Assembly (NCBI GenBank): GCA_903924205.1
Contig: CAIYAP010000002.1
Span: 434,001 to 498,000 of the forward strand
Origin: an uncultured Actinomycetes bacterium
GTDB lineage: Bacteria; Actinomycetota; Acidimicrobiia; Acidimicrobiales; RAAP-2
Reading direction: 5' to 3'
DNA: 64,000 nt
Shown: one piece after another, positions 1-9,954 of the stretch
Layout: the number at the start of each line of letters is the position of its first letter
Numbering within the stretch: the first letter of the stretch is position 1
Notes under the pieces: model-generated
Seen by the model: the letters and a program-made list of their open reading frames with translations, nothing else
The model's database searches: none
Told to the model about the DNA's origin: nothing
Program-made: the position numbers and the translations under genes

Positions 1-333
1 GTCCGTGGGGTGAGCCGTCGAGAGCGACATCGCCATGTCCATGTAATGCACCGATGCGGTCAGGCACGCGCGGAAGATGGGCATCACAAATCGTGGGTCC
101 ACCGCATTGAGGACAAGGTCGATGTGGTGCGCCGCAATCGCCGACACGATGTCGGCTTCCGACGAGGCGTCAATCGCGATGGCCGTGGCTCCGGCACCGA
201 AGATGTCGGCCGCGCGCTGTGCGCGCGCGAGCTCGTAGTCGCCCATCACCAACTCAGAAACACTGCGACGCTTCGCCAAAATGCCCGCTACCGCACTACC
301 GACTCCGCCCGCTCCCAGAACGAGGACTCGCAT
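1..333 (-). CDS. Saccharopine dehydrogenase-like NAD(P)-binding protein (partial)
   Basis: This gene is absent from the ORF track because its 3' end lies outside the window. I translated the minus strand from the ATG at 333 and found 111 open codons to the window edge. The product begins MRVLVLGAGGVGSAVAGILA, a classic Rossmann GxGxxG dinucleotide-binding motif. A segment ending VLNAVDP follows, then a YMDMA stretch; both are typical of the saccharopine dehydrogenase / LYS9-like family. Members act in lysine metabolism or as oxidoreductases of unknown substrate, and the substrate cannot be told here. A purine-rich AAGGAA lies about 10 nt upstream of the start. The family is fairly sure, the exact reaction is not. 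Confidence 0.8.
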   Translation of the reverse strand, partial: MRVLVLGAGGVGSAVAGILAKRRSVSELVMGDYELARAQRAADIFGAGATAIAIDASSEADIVSAIAAHHIDLVLNAVDPRFVMPIFRACLTASVHYMDMAMSLSTAHPTD

Positions 334-422
334 ACACACTTCTTTCCTTGAGGGTCAACCGAGGGTAGTCAGTGCACGCGCCACTCGTGAGCATTGTGAA
401 TCTGTCGGGAGGAGCCGAGGTC

Positions 423-2099
<1,677 letters not shown>

Positions 2100-2138
2100 G
2101 AAATTCCTTTAGGGAGGGTCTAGAGAGAGTGTACGAAA

Positions 2139-2507
2139 TTACGCCGGTCCACGAAGGGTGAAGACGTTCCCTTCGCGGTCCCACGCGTCAAGAAAGAGAA
2201 CGTCGCCGTCGGCCCAGGCGCCGGACAACTCGGTGGCGCCACCACCTAATGCGATGACCGCCGCGTGGGCCACCGCGAGATCATCAACAGTGAAAGTGAG
2301 CTTGAGCGGCGTCGATTCGCGGCGCTCACCCACATTCTCATCGGGTTCGTCCTGATTCGATCCGTGAATGACCAGTCGCGAACCCTCGACATCCAAAATC
2401 ACCCAACGCCGATGAGTCTCGATGACCCTGGCGCCCGCGAGTTCTCGATAAAAAGTGGCGAGAGACTCCACGTCCCACGCATAGATAACGGCACCCGTGA
2501 TCTTCAT
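2139..2507 (-). CDS. VOC (glyoxalase/bleomycin-resistance-like) protein
   Basis: The ORF track starts at 2561, but the ATG at 2507 (MKITGAVIYA) begins exactly where the VOC fold begins and avoids overlap with the upstream MFS gene. The 122-residue product has the paired beta-alpha-beta-beta-beta modules of the vicinal oxygen chelate superfamily. The N-terminal half reads AWDVESLATFYRELAG and the C-terminal half LDAWDREGNVFTL. These proteins bind a metal and act as glyoxalases, dioxygenases or antibiotic-binding proteins; the substrate is unknown. It lies 13 nt downstream of the DHA2 exporter and is probably cotranscribed with it, so a link to resistance or detoxification is possible but only inferred. 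Confidence 0.8.
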   Translation of the reverse strand: MKITGAVIYAWDVESLATFYRELAGARVIETHRRWVILDVEGSRLVIHGSNQDEPDENVGERRESTPLKLTFTVDDLAVAHAAVIALGGGATELSGAWADGDVLFLDAWDREGNVFTLRGPA

Positions 2508-2520
2508 GAAACCCAACCCC

Positions 2521-3933
2521 TTACGCGGCCGCGGGCTGACGGCCTGCCGTTGCCGGCACAAGGAAGGTCAAGGCAAAAGCGACCAAGGTGATAGCGGACG
2601 AAATCTCAAAAGCGCGCTGGTAACCCGCCACCTGAGCAACCGGACCCTGCCAGGCCGCACCGAAGGTGTGGGCCTTGTCGATCACGATGGTCGCCAGGAT
2701 GGCCAGTGCGAGTGAGCCGCCAATCTGACGGCCAGCGTTCAGGGCCCCGGACGCGAGGCCGGAGTCGGCGCGGTCCACGCCCATAGTGGCGGCGGCCGCG
2801 AGAGGAGTAAAGAGAAGTCCCATCGCGAGCGAACAGGCGATAGAAGGTCCGAGGACATCGGTGGCGTAGCCACCGTGCACCGTGAGACGACTCATCCAGA
2901 AGAAGCCGATGGTGGCCATGATGGTGCCGATGAAGAGCAAAGGCCGAATGCCCGTCTTGGCGACGATGCGAGAACTGATTTGCGCACCGGCAATGATCGA
3001 CAAGGCCATTGGCAGAAAGGCGAAACCCGCACGCACCGGTCCGTAGCGGTGGACGCCCTGGAAGTAGAAAGTCAAGAAGTACCACATGCAAAAGAATGCG
3101 CCACCCATGCAGAACATCACCAAGTCGGCGCCCAAGATGGTTCGCGACTTGAAGATCCGGAAAGGAACCAAGGGGTGTGACGCCACCTTGAGTTCCCAGA
3201 ACACGAAGATGGCGAGGCCAATCGCTCCACCGCACAACCACGACATGGTCTGATTAGAGCCCCAGCCCACCGCGGGCGATTCGACCACGCCATAAATGAT
3301 GGCGGCGAGTGAGGTCGTCACCGCAACGGCCCCGAAGATGTCGAGCTTGACGAGTGCGTCCTTGTTACGCAGTTCCTTCAGGTACATAATCGCGCCGACG
3401 ACGGCGGCGGCACCGAAAGGCACGTTAATAAAGAACACCCAGCGCCAGCTAATAACACCCGTCAAAATGCCACCGAGCAAACCGCCCACGGCACCACCCG
3501 CACCCGCCACGGCACTCCACGCGCCGATGGCCTTAGGGAGACGGGCGCCCTGGAATGTGGTGATGATGATGGTGAGCGTGGCCGGCGACAAGATTGCCCC
3601 ACCGATGCCCTGCAGCGCACGCACCGCAATGATTTGACTCTGGTTCGCCGCGAGACCCGCGCCAATGGAGGCGAGAACGAAAATGGCGATACCGGTGAGG
3701 TACACCTTGCGGCGACCGAAGAGGTCCGCCGCGCGACCACCGAGGAGCAAGAAGCCGGCGAAGGTCAGCACATACGCGTTAACTACCCACTCGGACCCTG
3801 ACGCGGTGAGGTGCAAGCTGTGCTTCATCGACGGGAGAGCAACATTCACGATGGACACGTCCAGTACCACCATGAACTGCGCGATACACGCCAGCGTGAG
3901 AATGATCCAGTCAGGAACCTTTTTAGTTGTCAT
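2521..3933 (-). CDS. DHA2-family MFS drug exporter (EmrB/QacA-like)
   Basis: This is a 470-residue polytopic membrane protein with about 14 predicted hydrophobic segments, the layout of the DHA2 (EmrB/QacA) branch of the major facilitator superfamily. A DxxIVNVALP stretch in helix 1 (about residue 25) and LGGRAADLFGRRKV in the loop between helices 2 and 3 are the typical motifs. It probably exports drugs or other hydrophobic compounds by proton antiport at the cytoplasmic membrane. The track start is a TTG at 3942; I prefer the ATG at 3933 (MTTKKVPDW). The gene starts 22 nt after the GT4 stop and is followed by the VOC gene, suggesting one operon. The substrate cannot be predicted. Confidence 0.9.
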   Translation of the reverse strand: MTTKKVPDWIILTLACIAQFMVVLDVSIVNVALPSMKHSLHLTASGSEWVVNAYVLTFAGFLLLGGRAADLFGRRKVYLTGIAIFVLASIGAGLAANQSQIIAVRALQGIGGAILSPATLTIIITTFQGARLPKAIGAWSAVAGAGGAVGGLLGGILTGVISWRWVFFINVPFGAAAVVGAIMYLKELRNKDALVKLDIFGAVAVTTSLAAIIYGVVESPAVGWGSNQTMSWLCGGAIGLAIFVFWELKVASHPLVPFRIFKSRTILGADLVMFCMGGAFFCMWYFLTFYFQGVHRYGPVRAGFAFLPMALSIIAGAQISSRIVAKTGIRPLLFIGTIMATIGFFWMSRLTVHGGYATDVLGPSIACSLAMGLLFTPLAAAATMGVDRADSGLASGALNAGRQIGGSLALAILATIVIDKAHTFGAAWQGPVAQVAGYQRAFEISSAITLVAFALTFLVPATAGRQPAAA

Positions 3934-3954
3934 AGCAACCAACCCTACGGGTGA

Positions 3955-5130
3955 CTAGGAGAGAGGCGGAACGGGGCGACGCTCGGCGGTGGCGCGCAGC
4001 ACCTCGAGCCATCGCTTCGATGACTCGACCCAATCGAGCTCTCGGTGTGCGGTCCAGAACACACCACTGATAGCCGAGGGATCGCGTGGCTGCTCTAGCC
4101 AATATTCGACCGCCGACGCGACGCCCGCGATGTCGTCCACGCCACACAACGACCCCGTGACGCCATCGGAGATGAGCAATGCCGCCGCATTGTCACGATG
4201 AGTGCTGGTCACGACGGGAGTACCCATGGCGAGAGACTCGGCCGCGACTAATCCGAAACCCTCGCGGTCGGAGGGTGCGAGCACCACGGTCGCACCCTTC
4301 ATGAGTCCCCACAATTCCTGGGCGTCATCAATCCGATCGATGCGCGTGATGACGTCGCTCAGCCCCGCCGTGGCGATAGCGGCATCAATCTCGGCACCCA
4401 TGGGCCCGTGACCCACCATGGTCACGCGAGGGTGTCGGCCGCGGCGGACGAGTTCGGCGACGGTGGCCACCACCACGTCAGGGCGCTTTTGCCGCACCAA
4501 ACGTCCCACGTAGAGAATGTCGGGGGCACCCGAACTCGCCGTGACCTGGGCGAGGGCCGCGCGGTCGACCGCGTTGGGGACGACAACCTGCTTACGTGAC
4601 GGCACACCCGTCGCGGTGATTTTGTCGGCGAGTTGCTGACTCGTGACGATGTTGTATCGAGGCAGTCGGCGAGCCACTCGCTCGACCACGGCCGAGATCA
4701 GCCCCGTGGTCCCCATGTAGTCACGCCAGGTCGCTAATCCCCACCATTCGTGCCAAGTGATGACCAGGGGGGTGCGGCGCAGCCACGCCGCGAGGCGGAC
4801 GAAAGGTATGTGCAACAAGGGCATCTGGTCCGCATCGATGACGTCGAAACGTCGGGTAGCCAATTTTGCGGTGCCAACGGCCCACTTGAGTGACTGTGTA
4901 ATCGAACGGCGTCCGGTGGCGTACATGCCGTCATTACGACACACCGCCCAGTACGAGACCGGGCCGACCGGGGCTGTCGACCACCACTTCATCGTGACAA
5001 TAGTGAGGTCCACTTCCCCCGGAGGTAGGTGGTCAATCAGTTGCTGGAGACGCGTCTCACGACCTCCCATGTGCCACGGCGATACCGCGTCCAGCACCAC
5101 CGCGACACGCAGGGGGTGCTTCGAAGTCAT
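3955..5130 (-). CDS. Family 4 glycosyltransferase (GT-B fold)
   Basis: The product is about 391 residues with the two-Rossmann GT-B architecture of GT4 enzymes. The N-terminal acceptor half carries an early glycine-rich turn (HMGGRETRLQQL). The C-terminal half carries ILYVGRLVRQKRPDVV, then a donor-binding EGFGLVAAESLAMGTPVV with the family's EX7E glutamates. It likely transfers a nucleotide-activated sugar to a lipid or polysaccharide at the inner face of the membrane. Several starts are possible: GTG 5154, ATG 5148 or ATG 5130 (MTSKHPLRVAVVLD). The last sits closest to the first beta strand. It is divergent from a polyprenyl-phosphate-type GT2, which suggests a small cell-envelope glycosylation region. 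Acceptor and sugar are unknown. Confidence 0.87.
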   Translation of the reverse strand: MTSKHPLRVAVVLDAVSPWHMGGRETRLQQLIDHLPPGEVDLTIVTMKWWSTAPVGPVSYWAVCRNDGMYATGRRSITQSLKWAVGTAKLATRRFDVIDADQMPLLHIPFVRLAAWLRRTPLVITWHEWWGLATWRDYMGTTGLISAVVERVARRLPRYNIVTSQQLADKITATGVPSRKQVVVPNAVDRAALAQVTASSGAPDILYVGRLVRQKRPDVVVATVAELVRRGRHPRVTMVGHGPMGAEIDAAIATAGLSDVITRIDRIDDAQELWGLMKGATVVLAPSDREGFGLVAAESLAMGTPVVTSTHRDNAAALLISDGVTGSLCGVDDIAGVASAVEYWLEQPRDPSAISGVFWTAHRELDWVESSKRWLEVLRATAERRPVPPLS

Positions 5131-5150
5131 GCAGGACAACTTAGCCATCG

Positions 5151-5167
5151 ACACATGAAAAATGTGT
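5151..5167. repeat. Small inverted repeat between divergent glycosyltransferase genes
   Basis: ACACAT and ATGTGT form a perfect 6-bp inverted repeat around a GAAAA spacer. It lies in the intergenic region shared by the GT4 and GT2 genes. It could be an operator, but it is short enough to arise by chance. Confidence 0.3.
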
Positions 5168-5215
5168 TGCTGAATGAAAAAATGCTACGGCGACCCCTAG
5201 GCTGTCGGTCGAACT

Positions 5216-6376
5216 ATGCCTGACGTCACTCTTGTCCTTCCCTGTCTCAACGAAGAAAAGGGTGTGGGTGTCTGCGTCCGCACTGCTCTGGACGTTTTTC
5301 GTGACGCGAACATCAATGGCGAAGTTATCGTCGTGGACAATGGTTCGAAGGATCGTTCCATCGAGGTCGCAAAGGAAGCCGGCGCGCGAGTTCTCTCACA
5401 GACTCAGCCCGGTTACGGAGCAGCCCTGCGTACCGGAATTACCGCGGCGACCTCGCCCATTGTCATCATGGCGGACGCCGATGGCACTTACGAACTCCAG
5501 GCCATTCCCCGCTTAATTCAGCCCATTCTTGATGGCACGGCCGACCTCGTCCTCGGCGCGCGCCTGGAGGACGCCTCGAGCGCCACCATGCCCTTCCTGC
5601 ACCGCTACCTCGGCACTCCCACGTTGTCGTGGCTAGTGCGTCGCGCCGCCGGGGGCATCAACGTGAGCGACAGTCAATCGGGTTTTCGTGCGTTTCGTCG
5701 CGAGGCGATTAACGAACTGAATCTCACCGCCATCGGTATGGAATTCGCGTCCGAAATGCTCGTGTGTGCCGGATGGGCCAAGCTGCGCATCACCGAGGTA
5801 CCGACAAAGTACGCAGAGCGCATTGGTGAGTCCAAGCTCGAAACCTTCTCAGACGGGCTTCGCCACCTTCGGCAATTGTTATTACTGGCGCCTGATGTCT
5901 TTGCCATCTTGCCGGGCTCCGGTCTCATCATTTTGTCCATGGCACTGTGGATTTTCAGTGGCGGTGCGATCCACGACCTGTCGCGACCCGGCTCACTGGG
6001 CTGGTTCTTGATTTTCCTCGCGCAAACGGGTCTCATTATCGGATCACTGACGTGGATTGCGGGAGTGCTGCTTCGTCACCGGGCCATCGAGATGGGCTTT
6101 CGTCACAGCGGCCGGCGCATGAGCCTTCGTTCACTGATTCGCCTCCTCACCGGCACGGGAGTGGCGTCGCTCTTCACGGTGATTATTCTCGTGATTCTCG
6201 GCATTGACTCGTCACATCGTGCCCTTCCGCTCTTCGGGCCCGATGCGCAGCACATCGTGTCGTCGATCATCTTCAGTGGCACCATCATCGGCATCATCTT
6301 GTGTGCCCTGCCGATCATCAGCCCGCTGATGACGCGCGGACCCATGGAAGACTTGCCGGACGGACTTCCTCGCTAG
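5216..6376 (+). CDS. Polyprenyl-phosphate glycosyltransferase, GT2 family with membrane tail
   Basis: The first 230 residues are a GT-A fold glycosyltransferase of the dolichol/polyprenol-phosphate type. It begins with DVTLVLPCLNEEKG and has a metal-binding motif ADADGTY (about residue 86) and the later QSGFRAFRREA stretch. The last 150 residues contain four hydrophobic segments that would anchor it in the membrane, as in DPMS/GtrB-like enzymes. The likely reaction is transfer of a sugar from a nucleotide donor to polyprenyl phosphate, giving a lipid-linked donor for later glycosylation. A TAGGCT -10-like box lies 12 nt before the ATG, so the 5' leader is probably only a few nucleotides. The sugar is unknown. 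Confidence 0.88.
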   Translation: MPDVTLVLPCLNEEKGVGVCVRTALDVFRDANINGEVIVVDNGSKDRSIEVAKEAGARVLSQTQPGYGAALRTGITAATSPIVIMADADGTYELQAIPRLIQPILDGTADLVLGARLEDASSATMPFLHRYLGTPTLSWLVRRAAGGINVSDSQSGFRAFRREAINELNLTAIGMEFASEMLVCAGWAKLRITEVPTKYAERIGESKLETFSDGLRHLRQLLLLAPDVFAILPGSGLIILSMALWIFSGGAIHDLSRPGSLGWFLIFLAQTGLIIGSLTWIAGVLLRHRAIEMGFRHSGRRMSLRSLIRLLTGTGVASLFTVIILVILGIDSSHRALPLFGPDAQHIVSSIIFSGTIIGIILCALPIISPLMTRGPMEDLPDGLPR

Positions 6377-6383
6377 ATCTGTC

Positions 6384-6412
6384 TTGACGCTGTGTCGTCA
6401 ATGACCTAGACA
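6384..6412 (+). promoter_or_regulatory. Sigma-70-type promoter of aroH-tyrA
   Basis: TTGACG at 6384-6389 and TAGACA at 6407-6412 are separated by 17 bp. The -10 ends 6 nt before the aroH ATG, so transcription should start at or next to the start codon (leaderless mRNA). Confidence 0.65.
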
Positions 6413-6418
6413 AGAAGC

Positions 6419-6787
6419 ATGCAACGCCCTCTTCGCGCCATTCGTGGTGCCACCACCGTTGACCACGACACCCCGGCGGACATCTATCCGCGCGTCCAGG
6501 AATTACTCAGCGCGATTCTGGAGCGCAACGGCGTGCACCACGACGATCTGGTGTCGGTCTTTTTTACCGCCACGCCCGACCTGGTGTCATGTTTCCCCGC
6601 TGCCGCCGCGCGGGAAATTGGTTTTGGTGACATCCCGCTGATTTGCGCCACCGAAATCAATGTCGTCGGCGCGACGCCCCAGTGCATTCGCGTCATGGTG
6701 CAGGCCTACAGCGAGACCTCGCGCGCCGATATCCACCACATCTACTTGCACGGCGCACGAGGCCTGCGCGATGACCTCCCCGAATAA
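6419..6787 (+). CDS. aroH: Monofunctional chorismate mutase, AroH class
   Basis: This 122-residue protein matches the AroH (Bacillus-type trimeric pseudo-barrel) chorismate mutase family in length and pattern. It begins RPLRAIRGATTV, followed by LLSAILERNGVHHDDLVSVFFTATPDL. The conserved arginine near residue 7 and the VFFTATPDL strand are the signature parts. It converts chorismate to prephenate in tyrosine/phenylalanine synthesis in the cytoplasm. The next gene, tyrA, overlaps its 3' end by 17 nt, so the two consecutive steps are translationally coupled. A good promoter ends 6 nt before the start, which implies a leaderless message. Family assignment is confident. Confidence 0.9.
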   Translation: MQRPLRAIRGATTVDHDTPADIYPRVQELLSAILERNGVHHDDLVSVFFTATPDLVSCFPAAAAREIGFGDIPLICATEINVVGATPQCIRVMVQAYSETSRADIHHIYLHGARGLRDDLPE

Positions 6788-7511
6788 TCGCGTTCACATT
6801 GTCGGCCTCGGCCTGCTCGGTGGCTCGCTAGCCGCCGCCCTGACCCGGGCCGGATTCATCGTTAGCGGCAGCGACCTCGACAAGACCCTCGTTGATGCCG
6901 CCCTGGCCGCCGGCATTGTTGCGCACCATGCTGACGATGCGGACGTCGTGGTCGTGGCGACCTCGCCGCTCAGCGCCATCGACATCATTCGTGACATCTT
7001 GAAAGATGAGAACGAGAATCTCGTCGTCACCGATATTGCGAGCGTGAAGGTTCCACTGTGCGACGCCATCGATGACGCGCGATACGTGCCTGGCCATCCC
7101 ATGGCGGGATCCGCCCGACGGGCACCGGAGGGTTGGGATACGACGATGTTTAGCGACGCGTCGTGGATTCTCACCCCGCACGAACACACGGCACCGTCAG
7201 CCATCGCCGTGGTGGACCAACTCGCGTCGGCAGTCGGTGCGCGAGTTCATCACTGCGATGCCGCGACACACGATCGACTCGTGGCACTCACCAGCCACCT
7301 GCCATATCTGGTGGCGGTGGGCCTTCGCTCCCTTCTCCCCACGGACAGCACGGATGTTGAACCCTTCATCGGACCGGCCTTTCGAGGAGCTACCCGTGTT
7401 GCCGATGCCCATCGTGAGCTGTTTATGGAAATCGTGGCGCTGAATCGTGACGCCATTGCTCCCTACGTCACGCAGCTCGCCCAACAGCTCGCCCGCGATC
7501 TAGAGCCGTAA
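6771..7511 (+). CDS. tyrA: Prephenate/arogenate dehydrogenase
   Basis: The track ORF begins at 6660 inside aroH. The ATG at 6771 (MTSPNNRVHIVGLGLLGGSL) places the GxGxxGG NAD(P) motif at the N-terminus as in TyrA proteins. The 246-residue product has VVVATSPLSA, then GHPMAGSARRAP, the family's HPMAG active-site motif (about residue 107), and HLPYLVAVGL with a conserved histidine. It decarboxylates and oxidises prephenate (or arogenate) toward tyrosine. There is no C-terminal ACT domain, so allosteric tyrosine control through ACT is not expected. It forms an overlapping operon with aroH. Prephenate versus arogenate preference cannot be read from sequence alone. Confidence 0.9.
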   Translation: MTSPNNRVHIVGLGLLGGSLAAALTRAGFIVSGSDLDKTLVDAALAAGIVAHHADDADVVVVATSPLSAIDIIRDILKDENENLVVTDIASVKVPLCDAIDDARYVPGHPMAGSARRAPEGWDTTMFSDASWILTPHEHTAPSAIAVVDQLASAVGARVHHCDAATHDRLVALTSHLPYLVAVGLRSLLPTDSTDVEPFIGPAFRGATRVADAHRELFMEIVALNRDAIAPYVTQLAQQLARDLEP

Positions 7512-7529
7512 GTCCGCTTCGCGATTCCC

Positions 7530-7535
7530 TAGAAT
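7530..7535 (+). promoter_or_regulatory. -10 box for a leaderless GTG start
   Basis: TAGAAT ends 6 nt before the GTG at 7542. No convincing -35 is visible. Confidence 0.5.
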
Positions 7536-7541
7536 TCATCC

Positions 7542-8351
7542 GTGTCTGAGCCCCTCACCCCACGCCACCACGCCGTCATTGCGGGCACCGGTCGAGCGGG
7601 CACCACTTTTCTGGTTCAGTTTTTGTCCGCCTGCGGCGTCGACACCGGTGAGAACACCTTGGTCGACGACCGCGCTCAGGCGGGCTTAGAGATTCCCCTC
7701 AACCACCTCGAGGCGCCCTATCTCACGAAGGACCCGTGGCTCTACACGTACTGCGATGATCTTGACCTCACCGCCCTCGCTATAGATGTCGTCATCTTGC
7801 CGATGCGTGATCTCACTGAGGCGGCGACCAGTCGACTCATCCAAGAGAAGGCGCACGTGCTCGACACCATGCCCGAGCACTTCGCCCGCGCCTCCTCCTA
7901 CGGCCAAGTGATGGGTGGTTCGATTTACTCACTCGAGACCACCGACTTAGAACGCCTTCTCGCCGTCGGCTTTTACCGGGTGCTGCAGTGGGCAGTTCGC
8001 CACGAGCTCACGATTTGCCTGGTGGACTTCCCCCGACTTGTCAATGACGGCGACTACCTCATCGATGCCCTGTGGCCCTGGCTGCAGAATTACTGCACCA
8101 AAGAACAGGCCCGCGCCGCTTTTTCGGCCACTGCCAATCCGCGGCTGGTCACCGAGATGAAGAAGGCCGATTTCGTTCCCACTGAAGCTGACTTCACCGC
8201 GATGCAGCGCGTGCTGCGCGACGCGGAGACGACCATCTCCTTACTGCACGACAATGTGCAGTTTCAGATCGACGAACAGACCCGGATCCGTCAGACGGTG
8301 AGTTGGCGAATCACGGCCCCTATCCGTTGGTTTCGCCAACGTTCATCGTGA
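7542..8351 (+). CDS. P-loop sulfotransferase-like protein
   Basis: This is a 269-residue protein with an N-terminal nucleotide-binding loop, IAGTGRAGTTFLVQFLSACG (residues about 13-32). Its shape matches the 5'-PSB loop of PAPS-dependent sulfotransferases and related P-loop proteins found in cell-surface glycan loci. I see no membrane segment. The remaining sequence is not one I recognise in detail. The next gene, a glycosyltransferase-like protein, overlaps it as GTGA, so the two are probably translated together and may modify the same glycan or lipid. The start is a GTG 6 nt after TAGAAT, consistent with leaderless translation. Sulfotransferase activity is an inference from the P-loop. Confidence 0.6.
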   Translation: MSEPLTPRHHAVIAGTGRAGTTFLVQFLSACGVDTGENTLVDDRAQAGLEIPLNHLEAPYLTKDPWLYTYCDDLDLTALAIDVVILPMRDLTEAATSRLIQEKAHVLDTMPEHFARASSYGQVMGGSIYSLETTDLERLLAVGFYRVLQWAVRHELTICLVDFPRLVNDGDYLIDALWPWLQNYCTKEQARAAFSATANPRLVTEMKKADFVPTEADFTAMQRVLRDAETTISLLHDNVQFQIDEQTRIRQTVSWRITAPIRWFRQRSS

Positions 8352-9166
8352 TTTACGTCGCGACCGTTCATTGGCGCCACGAAGCGTGGATTGACCGCCA
8401 GCTGCGTTCGATTGCCACGTACGCCCCGGGGGCACAGGTGTGGGCGTCTCTCGACGGCATCGACGAGTCACACTTCTCTAAGTTCACGCGCGCGTGGTCG
8501 CTCGATCAAGAGGAGTTGGGGCCTGGTCTCGAGCCCTACGCCTCGCACTCCACCGACATCAATGGTGATCGTCACGGACTCAAGCTAAATGAACTAGCTC
8601 GACGAATTTGTGAAGTCGCTGTCGATGATGACGTCATCGTGTTCATCGATGGCGACGCGCTACTGGTCACCCCTCTCGCACCGGTCATCGCCGCCCACGG
8701 CTATCTCACAGCCGTTCGTCGTGACGAAAATGACGGTGACGCCTTTCCGCACCCCTCGCTGTGTCTGACGACGGTGGGGCAATGGAAATCCCTGCAGGGT
8801 GATTGGCGACGTGGTGAATTCCTCACCAATGCCAGCGGTCGAGTGATGACCGACACGGGAACCAAGTTGCTCAGTCAACTGGACGAGAAGGGCTGGGCAT
8901 GGACCGCCCTGACGCGCATCAATCGGCAGAACCTTCACCCCGTCTGGTTCGGTCTCTACGGCACCGCCGACTTAGGTCCGGTGGTGTATCACCACGGCGC
9001 GGGGTTTAGAACTCGCGTGTCGCGCGCCGACTTGGCCGAAGCGGCGACAAAGAAGTGGTACCAGTGGCGACGTTTCGAGGACCGACAGGCGGCCCTCGAT
9101 GTTCGGGTGCAAAAGTGGATGGACGCTGACCCGGACAACTGGTGGCGTCGCCGCTTGATGGCGTAG
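8348..9166 (+). CDS. Glycosyltransferase-like protein (GT-A type)
   Basis: I chose the GTG at 8348, which overlaps the upstream stop as GTGA, over the track start at 8303 inside the previous gene. The 272-residue product begins VIYVATVHWRHEAWIDRQL and contains DDVIVFIDGDALLV (about residues 95-108), a DxD-type metal/nucleotide-sugar motif of GT-A glycosyltransferases. Downstream are GEFLTNASGRVM and a late HHGAGFR. It may add a sugar to a surface molecule, in concert with the overlapping sulfotransferase-like gene. I do not recognise a specific family, so this is a structural guess from the DxD context. Confidence 0.55.
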   Translation: MIYVATVHWRHEAWIDRQLRSIATYAPGAQVWASLDGIDESHFSKFTRAWSLDQEELGPGLEPYASHSTDINGDRHGLKLNELARRICEVAVDDDVIVFIDGDALLVTPLAPVIAAHGYLTAVRRDENDGDAFPHPSLCLTTVGQWKSLQGDWRRGEFLTNASGRVMTDTGTKLLSQLDEKGWAWTALTRINRQNLHPVWFGLYGTADLGPVVYHHGAGFRTRVSRADLAEAATKKWYQWRRFEDRQAALDVRVQKWMDADPDNWWRRRLMA

Positions 9167-9172
9167 TCGCTC

Positions 9173-9382
9173 ATGGCGATCACCATCTTCGGCGTGTGTG
9201 CGGTGACCTTCATGATGGCGATGTACGCCCTCGAGACCCGAGGTCGTGGCTTCATTGCCGCCTTCTCACTGGGATGCGTGTTGTCATCCCTCTACGGCTT
9301 TCTCGCGGGAGCCTGGCCCGTGGGCGTGGTGGAAGCCATCTGGGCCGTCGTGGCGCTGCAGCGGTGGCGTCACATCGACTGA
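9173..9382 (+). CDS. Small conserved membrane protein (unknown function)
   Basis: This is a 69-residue protein with two or three hydrophobic segments and an alternating glycine-rich pattern (ETRGRGFIAAFSLGCVLSSL). It ends WPVGVVEAIWAVVALQRWR. That ending resembles a short unnamed membrane family I have seen in several bacteria, but no function is established. It starts 7 nt after the previous stop, so it probably belongs to the same transcript. The reading frame is supported by coherent hydrophobicity. Confidence 0.6.
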   Translation: MAITIFGVCAVTFMMAMYALETRGRGFIAAFSLGCVLSSLYGFLAGAWPVGVVEAIWAVVALQRWRHID

Positions 9383-9390
9383 CCCGCTTC

Positions 9391-9396
9391 TAGTTT
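9391..9396 (+). promoter_or_regulatory. -10 box for a leaderless GTG start
   Basis: TAGTTT ends 6 nt before the GTG at 9403, supporting that start and a separate transcript for this membrane gene. Confidence 0.5.
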
Positions 9397-9402
9397 GGGG
9401 CC

Positions 9403-9954
9403 GTGCGTTATCTCCTCCTCGTGGCCGTGGTGGCGGGCATCAATGTGTTACCCGCGTTTGGACCGCCCACGTGGCTAATCCTCGTCTTCGCGCGCATCAA
9501 TTGGCACTTCAACCCGGTCGTCCTCGTGATTCTCGGTGCGCTGGCCGCGACCAGTGGGCGCAGCGTGCTGATGTGGGCGAGTCAACGATTCAGCTCTCGC
9601 CTCCCCGCTCGCTTGGCCGGAAACCTCGACGCCGCCCGACAGCTTCTCGAAGGTAAGAAGCGCGGCCTCGTGGTTCTCGTGAGCGCCTTCATCCTCTCAC
9701 CCCTGCCGTCTGCCCAGCTCTTCGTTGCCGCGGGGCTTCTCCACCTCCCGCGGCGCGTGGTGGTGGGCGCTTTTTGTGCCGGACGACTGGTGACGTATTC
9801 GCTGTATATCGGCGTGGCCACCACCGTCGACAGCCGTTTCAGCCACCTCTTCAAAGACCTCCTCGGGTCACCGTGGTCCATTGCCACCCAGCTGGCGTTA
9901 CTCCTCACCCTCGCCCTCGTTCCCCTGATCAACTGGAATCGGTTCATTCGCTAA
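9403..9954 (+). CDS. Multi-pass membrane protein, possibly DedA/VTT-like
   Basis: This is a 183-residue protein with about five hydrophobic segments. The segment LPAFGPPTWLILVFARINW near the N-terminus and SPLPSAQLFVAAGLLHLP in the middle have the spaced prolines and glycines seen in SNARE-associated (DedA/VTT) membrane proteins. The match is loose and the conserved arginine is not clear. The GTG start lies 6 nt after TAGTTT. The 3' end overlaps the stop of the convergent EamA gene by 4 nt. Function is unknown; lipid scramblase or transport roles known for DedA proteins are only possibilities. Confidence 0.6.
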   Translation: MRYLLLVAVVAGINVLPAFGPPTWLILVFARINWHFNPVVLVILGALAATSGRSVLMWASQRFSSRLPARLAGNLDAARQLLEGKKRGLVVLVSAFILSPLPSAQLFVAAGLLHLPRRVVVGAFCAGRLVTYSLYIGVATTVDSRFSHLFKDLLGSPWSIATQLALLLTLALVPLINWNRFIR